Positions 16,510 to 24,200 of a stretch of DNA of 64,000 bases are shown here, in pieces (position 1 is the first letter of the stretch; each line of letters starts with the position of its first letter). Both the position numbers and the translations under genes were made by a program. The notes beneath the pieces are model-generated. The model ran no database searches. It saw only the letters and a list, made by a program, of their open reading frames with translations, and was not told the origin of the DNA. The stretch is taken from contig CAZCFO010000003.1 of NCBI GenBank assembly GCA_964497975.1, positions 124,001 through 188,000 of the forward strand, read 5' to 3'. The stretch is from JABFSS01 sp964497975. GTDB taxonomy: Bacteria > Patescibacteriota > Gracilibacteria > Peribacterales > Peribacteraceae.

Positions 16510-17261
16510 CTGCTCCTATCGCCGTCGAAGCCGATCACCTGAGCCTGTCATACGGCAGGCATGTAGTGCTGGATGCTGTCAGCTTCGCGATCCCCGAAGG
16601 AAGCTATGTCGGCATCGTCGGGCCCAACGGGGGCGGCAAGACGACGCTTCTCAAGATTCTCCTGGGTATTGTCAAACCCGGCAGCGGATCCGTCACCATG
16701 TTCGGTCAGTCGCCATCTCAGGCGCGTAAAGGCGGAAAAGTAGGCTACGTGCCCCAGCGCATCACGCAGACGGAATTCCCGTTCCCGGCGACCGTGGAGG
16801 AGATCGTCCGCAGCGGCCGCACGCCGGGTATCGGCATCGGGCGGCCGTTTTCACCTGCCGATGCGCGTCTCGTTGACCGCGCGATGGAGACATCCGGAGT
16901 GTTTCATCTGCGGGACCGTCTTGTCGGTAATCTCTCCGGTGGGGAGCGTCAGAAGACGTTCATCGCGCGCGCGCTGGCCGCCGAGCCACGCCTGCTGATC
17001 CTCGATGAGCCCACGACGGGCGTCGACGTTCAGTCACGCGAGGAATTCCACGCCCTGCTGCGCAGACTCAACACGGATCTGGGACTCACCATTCTCTTTG
17101 TTTCCCACGATGTCGACGTGATGAAGAACGAGGTAAGTTTCGTTCTCGCGCTCAACCAGAAGCTGCTATGTCATTGCTCTTCGCACGATTTCCTTTCAAG
17201 TGAAACCTTGCAGAAGCTCTACGGCGGCCATGATGAGCTGCTTCATCCGCACCACCACTGA
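16500..17261 (+). CDS. znuC: Zinc ABC transporter ATP-binding protein ZnuC
   Basis: The 253-residue ATPase has Walker A GPNGGGKTT, a Q-loop in GYVPQRI, signature LSGGERQ, Walker B LLILDEP and the H-loop VSHD. The C-terminus ends in a histidine-rich HPHHH that could bind zinc. It starts inside the end of znuA and is followed 2 nt later by znuB. It powers zinc import through ZnuB. Confidence 0.95.
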   Translation: MPVTAPIAVEADHLSLSYGRHVVLDAVSFAIPEGSYVGIVGPNGGGKTTLLKILLGIVKPGSGSVTMFGQSPSQARKGGKVGYVPQRITQTEFPFPATVEEIVRSGRTPGIGIGRPFSPADARLVDRAMETSGVFHLRDRLVGNLSGGERQKTFIARALAAEPRLLILDEPTTGVDVQSREEFHALLRRLNTDLGLTILFVSHDVDVMKNEVSFVLALNQKLLCHCSSHDFLSSETLQKLYGGHDELLHPHHH

Positions 17262-17263
17262 CC

Positions 17264-18079
17264 ATGCTTTCCCTTGAGATTTTCCAGTACGACTTTATGA
17301 TCCGCGCCTTCATCGCGGGCATTGTGACAGCCGTCATCGCGCCGCTCATCGGCGTGTTCCTCGTCACCCGGCGATACTCCTTCATGGCCGATACGCTTGC
17401 GCACGTTTCTCTCGCAGGCGTGGCCGTCGGACTGCTCACGGGACTGCAGCCGATTATCACCGCCATGATTGCCTCGGTCGTGGCGGCGCTTTCGGTCGAA
17501 GAGCTTCGCAACAACCGGAAGGTGCTGGGCGATTCGGCACTTGCACTCTTCCTCTCGGGCGGCTTGGCGGTCGCGGCGGTTCTCCTCAGTCTTTCGCAAG
17601 GATTCGACGTCAATATTAGTAGTGTCCTCTTTGGCAGCATCGCCACGGTCAATCGCAGTGATGTGAGGATCATTCTGGGACTGGGCGCTCTCGTGCTCGT
17701 CACTATCGCGCTCTTCTATAAGGAACTGGTGTCAATCTCCTTCGACGAGGAGCTTGCGGCGGCAGGCGGCATTCCCGTTCGGCTCATCAACCGGATCTTC
17801 GTGATTCTCGCTGCGGTGACGGTCTCGCTCTCCATGCGGATCGTGGGAGTTCTGCTTATCGGTGCGCTGATAGTGATTCCGGCGATCGCGGCGATGCAGC
17901 TACAGCGCAGCTTCCGCCAGACGCTGGCTATTGCAGTGATCATCTCGCTGATCTCCGTCATCGGGGGGCTTTTCCTCTCGTACTATGCCGGCGTTTCCAG
18001 TGGTGGCGCGGTAGTATTGCTCTGTATCGGGTTTTTCCTTCTTGCGACGCTCAAAAAGACACTGGCTCCCAAAGCATGA
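17264..18079 (+). CDS. znuB: Zinc ABC transporter permease ZnuB
   Basis: The 271-residue integral membrane protein has about eight hydrophobic helices and the ABC-3 family pattern: FLVTRRYSFMADTLAHVSLAGVAVG (in segments), GSIATVNRSDV, and MRIVGVLLIGALIVIPAIAA near the end. It forms the membrane channel for zinc with ZnuC. Its stop overlaps the next start (ATGA), which ties the YibE/F-like gene to the same operon. Confidence 0.95.
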   Translation: MLSLEIFQYDFMIRAFIAGIVTAVIAPLIGVFLVTRRYSFMADTLAHVSLAGVAVGLLTGLQPIITAMIASVVAALSVEELRNNRKVLGDSALALFLSGGLAVAAVLLSLSQGFDVNISSVLFGSIATVNRSDVRIILGLGALVLVTIALFYKELVSISFDEELAAAGGIPVRLINRIFVILAAVTVSLSMRIVGVLLIGALIVIPAIAAMQLQRSFRQTLAIAVIISLISVIGGLFLSYYAGVSSGGAVVLLCIGFFLLATLKKTLAPKA

Positions 18080-19251
18080 ACTCGTTCCGTTCCCGTTGTT
18101 CCATGCGATTATGCGTTCTCCTTCTGGCATTCCTGATTGTCGCTCCGTCCGCAGCTGCGCAGAACGCGGCCGCGCCGTCCGAGGAATTCTTCACCGCCCG
18201 GATCACAGCGGTGTCGGACACGGAGCGTGAGACGGTGCTTGGCATGGAACGCGCATTACAGACGCTGACGCTTCGGCTGGAAGGCGGGCCCGACGCCGGC
18301 AAGGAAATCAGCCAGGAAAACGGCGTTCTCCCCGGGCGCGAGGATACGCGTTTCGCCGTGGGCGAGCGGGTCGTGGTGAGCAGGCAGACCGACGCCGCGG
18401 GAACAGTCACCTATCTGCTTCGCGAGAAATACCGCATCCCACAACTCCTTTGGCTGACGGCATTCTTCGTTGTGTTGGCTCTGGCCTTCGGTGGACTCAC
18501 CGGTGTCACGTCTCTTCTGGGTCTCGGCGTGAGTATCGGCATTATCATCGGATTCGTCATTCCAAGGATCATCGCGGGATCTGATCCGCTCCTCGTGAGC
18601 CTGGCCGCATGCGGCGCCATCGCATGCACGTCCCTTTATCTTGCCCACGGCTTCCACAAGCGCACGTCCATTGCGCTACTCAGTACCGTTCTCACGCTCA
18701 CCCTCGCAGCCGCGCTGGATGTCGCGTTTGTCCATATCGCGAAAATTTTCGGCATGGGGTCCGAAGAGTCGATGTATCTCCAGACGGGCCTTCTGGAGAA
18801 CGTAAACCTGCGCGGACTCTTGTTGGGCGGGATTCTCATCGGCTGTCTTGGCGTGCTTGATGACGTGACGACTGCGCAGACGGCGGCTATCGATGAAATC
18901 AGCAAGGCCAATCCGCGACTCACTGTCAGACAGCTGCAGGCGGCGGGGCAATCTGTGGGTCGAGAGCACATTGCCTCTCTTATCAACACCCTCGCGCTCG
19001 CGTATGCAGGTGCATCACTTCCACTGCTGCTCCTTCTCCATACCCAAGGCGATTACCCGCTCTGGGTGACGGTTAACGGCGAGTTTTTTGCGGAAGAGAT
19101 CGTGCGGACCCTTGTGGGCAGTTCCACACTGCTGTTGGCGGTGCCGATCTCCACCTGGCTTGCAGCTTTCCTTCTCCAGGGCGCAAGAGGGGGCGGTTCC
19201 GGGGGTCGTATTCACCATCACCATCACGGCCATACCATCAAAGCCTCCTGA
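18076..19251 (+). CDS. YibE/F-like multi-pass membrane protein
   Basis: The 391-residue protein has a signal peptide (LLLAFLIVAPSAAAQ), an exported N-terminal domain of about 100 residues (VLPGREDTRFAVGERVVV), then about seven membrane helices, with GVTSLLGLGVSIGIIIGF and LGVLDDVTTAQTAAIDEI typical of the YibE/F family. The function is unproven. The tail ends in a histidine cluster (IHHHHHGH). Co-translation with znuB and the His-rich tail suggest a role in zinc export or homeostasis, which is inference. A perfect hairpin spans its stop codon. Confidence 0.85.
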   Translation: MNSFRSRCSMRLCVLLLAFLIVAPSAAAQNAAAPSEEFFTARITAVSDTERETVLGMERALQTLTLRLEGGPDAGKEISQENGVLPGREDTRFAVGERVVVSRQTDAAGTVTYLLREKYRIPQLLWLTAFFVVLALAFGGLTGVTSLLGLGVSIGIIIGFVIPRIIAGSDPLLVSLAACGAIACTSLYLAHGFHKRTSIALLSTVLTLTLAAALDVAFVHIAKIFGMGSEESMYLQTGLLENVNLRGLLLGGILIGCLGVLDDVTTAQTAAIDEISKANPRLTVRQLQAAGQSVGREHIASLINTLALAYAGASLPLLLLLHTQGDYPLWVTVNGEFFAEEIVRTLVGSSTLLLAVPISTWLAAFLLQGARGGGSGGRIHHHHHGHTIKAS

Positions 19252-19263
19252 GGAGGCTTTGAT
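19237..19263. terminator. Perfect 12-bp hairpin with the stop codon as its loop
   Basis: ATCAAAGCCTCC and GGAGGCTTTGAT pair perfectly around TGA, which is the stop codon of the YibE/F-like gene. It lies between convergent genes and probably acts as a two-way terminator, although no long T-run follows. Confidence 0.6.
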
Positions 19264-19282
19264 ATTCACTCGGCGAAAGATG

Positions 19283-19525
19283 TTACGCCCGGCGCAGCGC
19301 GCTGGCGATCGCAAGGAGGACGACTGCGCCCAGCACGGACATGGCGAGCGCACCGGGCACGCCGTAGGCGTCGATGCCCAGCAGTTGGAAGATGAATCCG
19401 CCGATGACGGCGCCGATCACTCCGATGACGAGGTCAGCCACCAGGCCGAAGCCGTGGCCGCGCATGATGAGACCGGCGATCCAGCCGGCAACGATGCCGA
19501 TGAGGATGAAGCCAAGGAGAGACAT
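19283..19525 (-). CDS. GlsB/YeaQ/YmgE-family small membrane protein
   Basis: The 80-residue protein has three hydrophobic segments (LLGFILIGIVAGWIAGLIM, VADLVIGVIGAVIGGFIF, ALAMSVLGAVVLLAIAS) with the GWIAGLIMRG and GxIGAxIGG patterns of the transglycosylase-associated/GlsB family. Members are stress-associated inner-membrane proteins of unknown mechanism. It converges with the zinc operon. Confidence 0.88.
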   Translation of the reverse strand: MSLLGFILIGIVAGWIAGLIMRGHGFGLVADLVIGVIGAVIGGFIFQLLGIDAYGVPGALAMSVLGAVVLLAIASALRRA

Positions 19526-19695
19526 AGGGGGGAGTGAGAAAAGAGATAAGAAACAGCAACGTGACCTGTCTCTAAGACGGCCATCGAGGCGTATTCTTTC
19601 CGCTTCCTCCCGTTCTCAGCGCTGATAGTGATACGTCGCGTCGATCGCGATGCCTCCGCGCATGCGGCACGTCACCATCTGTCGATGCACGCTGT

Positions 19696-20601
19696 TCAAT
19701 AATAGACTGCCGGATCAATGTGCAGGCCGGGCCGCACCAGCGGGACCTGCCATTCCTGCCGCAGCAGGCGCGAGGAGGGGCGTTCCACGTACGTCGGGCG
19801 GCCCATTCTGTTCTGGATCAGCAGAGACTGTCCGGGCGAGCGGACGCGGTACCGCATGGGGCACGGCGCGGGCCACGCGGCGGAATCCGACGGGATGGCG
19901 GCGATCGTTTCCGTCGCGCCGGTACCGTCCTGCGCGAGCGGCGTCGCCGCGGGGCATCCGGCGCGAGCGACGGGCGTCTGCTGGCGCACGCCGATGATCC
20001 GCGTCTCGGGATAGCGCTGCTGTCCGCGGAGCGCGTAGAACATCGTCGCGGTGTCCTGCCGCGTCACGGGTTGCGAGGGGGAGGCCGTGGCCGGAATGGC
20101 GGAGCGAAGGGAGAGCGCGAGCATGGGGCCTTCGTACCACGGCTGGGTGGTCACGTATTGCGGCGGGTAGAGCAGGCCGTAGGCCTTCGCGAGAATCTTG
20201 GAGGCCTCCGCGGTGGTGATGACGGCGTACGGACGGAAGTTGCCGCGCGCGTCGCCCTTAATCAGCCCGGCCCGCATGGCGATGCACAGACGCTTGGCAA
20301 ACCAGCTCTCGCGGTCGACATCCGAGAAGAGCAGCGTGAAGTCCGAGTCCGGCGTGGACGCGATGTCCTGAAAGCAATGATCGGCATTCTCGTTGGGGTA
20401 CAGCGTGTCGACCGTGGCGAGCGTGAATTCGAGTCGAGTGACATACCCGTCGGGCTTGAGGCCCCCATCGCTTCCCGGATAGAGAATCTTCTGCTCGATG
20501 GCGTAGTCCATCGCGGGTGTCGACCCCACCGTCTGCGCTGCCGCGGCGAACGGAACCAGGAGGGCGAAGCACGAACCCGTCAGCAGAAGAAGTTTTCTCA
20601 T
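19696..20601 (-). CDS. Secreted SLH-domain protein
   Basis: The 301-residue protein has a signal peptide (LLLLTGSCFALLVPFAAAAQ) and SLH-like repeats: AIEQKILYPGSDGGLKPDGYVTRLEF, FSDVDRESWFAKRLCIAMRAGLIKGDARGNFRPYAVITTAEASKIL and a third degenerate copy around SLRSAIPATASPSQPVTRQDTATMF. The last 80 residues are a unique tail. SLH domains normally attach proteins to the cell wall, so this is probably a surface protein; no enzyme domain is visible. The 195 nt upstream hold no other gene I can support. Confidence 0.82.
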   Translation of the reverse strand: MRKLLLLTGSCFALLVPFAAAAQTVGSTPAMDYAIEQKILYPGSDGGLKPDGYVTRLEFTLATVDTLYPNENADHCFQDIASTPDSDFTLLFSDVDRESWFAKRLCIAMRAGLIKGDARGNFRPYAVITTAEASKILAKAYGLLYPPQYVTTQPWYEGPMLALSLRSAIPATASPSQPVTRQDTATMFYALRGQQRYPETRIIGVRQQTPVARAGCPAATPLAQDGTGATETIAAIPSDSAAWPAPCPMRYRVRSPGQSLLIQNRMGRPTYVERPSSRLLRQEWQVPLVRPGLHIDPAVYY

Positions 20602-20795
20602 GAGAGTCGGGAAAAAGGAGGGAACCGTATCAACTCCGACGCGGGGTTGTAAATAGACCTTTTGGCTTCAGGAACAGACAAAGTCGAAGACACGCCCGAA
20701 GATAGTCGTGAAAATGACACAGAACATTTCACGGAGCCCTGACAGATGCCAAAAAGTGCACATAGTGACAAAGTATTACTAATATTTTTTGATAT

Positions 20796-21173
20796 CTATC
20801 TGATCACCAACTTCATCAGCCATTTTGCAACGCCCAGGATGCTCATCACGACGATCCATCCGCCGATTCCTCCCTGGATATCCAGCATCACCAGTTTCGG
20901 GTCCATGTGCGCAGCGATCCAGACGGTGATCCAGAGGAAGACGCCGTTCACGATGATCATCGCCAGGAGCGTGGCCAGCAGCTTGAGCGGGGCGATGGCG
21001 AGGTCGAGCAGCGGCCGGACGAGGAGGTTCATCAACGTGATCAGCGCCGCGATGATGATCCAGGCCTTCCATCCTCCCGTCAGGAAGAAGTACTGGTCCA
21101 GATATGTCGCCATCGCCCAGACGAGGACGATGGTGAGGAGGAAGCGGAGGAGGATTTTTAACCAGAGCTTCAT
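20796..21173 (-). CDS. Phage-holin-4-type (Mycobacterial 4-TMS) membrane protein
   Basis: The 125-residue protein has four hydrophobic helices; WKAWIIIAALITLMNLLVRPLLDLAIAPLKLLATLL (in segments) with the NLLVRPLL motif matches the phage_holin_4_2 / DUF360-type family found widely as a housekeeping gene. Despite the name, no phage genes are nearby and a lysis role is not implied. An iterated-unit hairpin separates it from the preceding ileS on the other side. Confidence 0.8.
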   Translation of the reverse strand: MKLWLKILLRFLLTIVLVWAMATYLDQYFFLTGGWKAWIIIAALITLMNLLVRPLLDLAIAPLKLLATLLAMIIVNGVFLWITVWIAAHMDPKLVMLDIQGGIGGWIVVMSILGVAKWLMKLVIR

Positions 21174-21177
21174 ACGG

Positions 21178-21285
21178 CGAATGATGAATGATTAATCGTT
21201 AATGAAAGGTTCAATGCAAAAATGTAACTGAAATTTATACCTTCTAATTTATACCTTTCTTAACGATTTATCATTAGTCATTTCC
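21178..21285. repeat. Iterated-unit hairpin, 7-nt units
   Basis: The left arm is AATGATG AATGATT AATCGTT AATGAAA GG; the right arm read in reverse complement is AATGACT AATGATA AATCGTT AAGAAAGG. The arms pair imperfectly around a 45-nt AT-rich core that also repeats AATTTATACCTT twice. It fills the whole gap between the holin-like gene and ileS. Confidence 0.8.
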
Positions 21286-21287
21286 GG

Positions 21288-24200
21288 TCATGCCTTCGCA
21301 AACTTCACGGTGACTGCTTGCCCGTCCAGGTCTACCGAGTGCCCCTCCCCCTCGACCGTTCCCATCGTCGCCTGCAACGCGGAGAGCACGGTCTCGGAGT
21401 GCGCGGCGAGGATGTCGTCGGCGCCCGTGAGGCTCAGCATGATGCGGTCGCCCAGAGCGAGGCCGGCTTCCTTGCGGAGCTGCTGGACGGCGCGGATCAG
21501 ATCACGGGCCTTGCCCCGCAGTTCCAGTTCCGGCGTCATACGGACATCGAGTGCGATCACGACGCCGCGGGAAGCGGCGACGTCCTCCCCTTCGCGTCCC
21601 CGGTAGAGCACGGCGGCTTCGTCCGGCGCCAGCCTCTCCTTCAGAATCACGACGGTCCCGTCCTTTTCCACGGTGAATTCCCCGCGCTTGCCGGCCTGGA
21701 TGATCTCCTGCACGCGGCCGCCCAGGCGCGGGCCCACCTTGCGGGCATCCACCTGCGCGTAGCGTTCGGCGATGGAACCGGGATCATCCACCAGGTCCAC
21801 GGCGAGAACGTTGAGTTCCTCCTGCAGCAGCTGCAGCGCGGCCGGATCCAGGTCCTTCGCGAGCGTTCCGGGAACGGCGATCGTCGCTTTGGCGAGCGGC
21901 TGGCGCACTTTCATCTTCTTCTCGCTGCGGATCTTCAGTCCCAGGGACGCGATCGTCCGCAGCAGGCGTGTTTTTCGCAGCAGGGATTCCTCGCCAGCCT
22001 TCAGTTTTCTGGTGGAGGGCCAATCCGTCAGATGGATGGATCCGTGCTCCTCGGGAACCAGGTTCAGGTAGATGTCTTCGGTGATGAACGGGCAGAACGG
22101 CGCGAGAAGCTGGCAGAGCGTCAGCAGCACATCGTACAGCGTGCCGAGCGCGTCCAGCTTGTCCTGCTCGTTCATTTCGCTCATGGCTTCGGCTGTCGTG
22201 TGCAACCCCCCCTTGCCGGCGAACCGCCGACGGGAGAGACGGACGTACCAGTTGGTGAGCGCGTCGATGGTGTCGTGCAGCTGCGCGCATGTAGCCGAGA
22301 GGTCGTACCCGTCCAGCTGTTCCGTCATCCGGTTCACCAGGTCCTGCACTTCGGCGCGGATCCACTGGTCGAGCGGATGGGACGACGTCCTGCGCGATGC
22401 GACGGGTTCCCACTGGGCGGCGTTCGCGTACGTCACGAAGAACGAATACGTGTTCCAGAGCGGCAGCAGCACCGAGCGGACGGTCTCTTCCACATAGCGT
22501 TCCGAGAACCGCAGGTCTTCGCCGCGGACGGCGGGCGAGCTCATCAGGGCGAACCGCACGGCGTCGGCGCCGTGCTTTTCCACCACCACGAGCGGCTCGG
22601 GATAATTTTTGAGGCGCTTGCTCATCTTCTTGCCGTCCTCCGCCAGCACCGTTCCGTTGACGATGCAGTTCATGAAGGGGGGCTTTCCGAACAGCGCGGT
22701 GCTTAGCACGGTTAACGTATAGAACCAGCCGCGGGTCTGATCGATGCCTTCGGCGATGAAATCGGCCGGAAAACCGGGGGGGAAGCTGCCCTCTCCCGGC
22801 ACGGCAGTCGCGACTGCCGTGCCACCCTCTCCCATTGCGATGGGAGAGGGGGGGCCTTCGAAGGGAAAATGTCCCTGTGCGTAGGGCATGGAGCCCGACT
22901 CGAACCAGCAGTCGAGAACCTCAGGAATTCGTTTTACCCAAGGGCTGATCTCGAAATCCGTTGGTTCGCAGTTCGCCGGTGCTTTCTGCAGTGTCTCCTT
23001 GTACGGGAGATTGAGGGCGACTGCGGAGAAGGCCTGGATAAAACCCCCATGCGTAACGACCAGCACCCGCTTGCCCGCGTAGTGTTTCTGGAGGTATTCG
23101 TAGGCTTTGCGGGCCCGGCTGAGGAATTGCGAGAGGCTTTCCCCGCTCGGCGGAGTTTCGTGATGGACCCCGAATTCCCCGGATTCCGCCATCAAGGGGT
23201 GCTTTGCCTTGATGTCGTCGAGCAGCAGCCCCTTCCATTCGCCCATCTTCCGTTCGCGGAACAACGGAGACGTCTCGGCGATCGGCAGGCCCAGCTCACG
23301 GGAGATTTCTTCCGCGGTTTCGCGAGTCCGCAGCAGGTCGGAGGTGATGATGGCGTCGAATGTCTGTTTCCTCAGTTTCGCTCCCGCCGTCTTCGCCTGC
23401 TCGCGGCCCTTCGCCGTGAGCGGGGGATCACCCTCCTGACCCTGACAGAGGCCTTTCACGTTCCACTCGCTTTCGCCATGCCGGACCAGCGTCACGTTGA
23501 GGATTGGATCAGCCTTGGTCGCAGGCCAGGCAATCGCATCCACGGTCTCCTTGTGCAGGTCGATCTCCGCGCCTGCATCATGGTCCCAGAAGTAACTGTG
23601 CGGGGAGGCGAAGTCGGGATACGGCTGGTTGCAGAGCTTGACGGGCTCTTCCTTCGTGAAGAAGTGCTTGAGGTTGAGCGCGGGATCGGCGTGCGTCACC
23701 ACCACCACGTGCTGGCCGCGGTGGCGGGGAAGCATCTCGTTCATGAAGGACAGGATCCGGGCGTTCACCTGGCTCCAGGTTTCCATGCCGGGGAAGTGAT
23801 AGATGCTTTCGACTTTCCCCGTCTCCAGCTTGTGCGCGCGACGCGCCTTCACGAACGTCAGATCCGAAAAGTCCACGCTCTTGCCTTCGTAATCGCCGAA
23901 TTCCACCTCGCGAAGGCGTTCATCCACGATCAGCCGGGCCCCCGTCTTTTTGGCTATAACTTCTGCTGTCTGCCGCGTTCTGGCGAGAGGGGAGCAGTAG
24001 ATGTGGGTCACGGGCGTCACGTCTTTCTCCAGCCTGTCCGCGGCGGCCGCGGCCTGCTTCTTGCCCGTCGCAGTGAGGTCCGTGCCCGGTAATTTTCCCT
24101 GGTACACCGGAGAGACGTTGCCCTGGCTCTGCGCGTGACGCAGGACCGTCACCTTTGTGAAGCGGATCTGCACGCGCTTCATCAGGTCATCCCTGCCGCC

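Noticed and set aside
20796..21173. Prophage remnant based on a holin-like protein
   Set aside because: The family is common as a chromosomal membrane protein, and no other phage gene is nearby.
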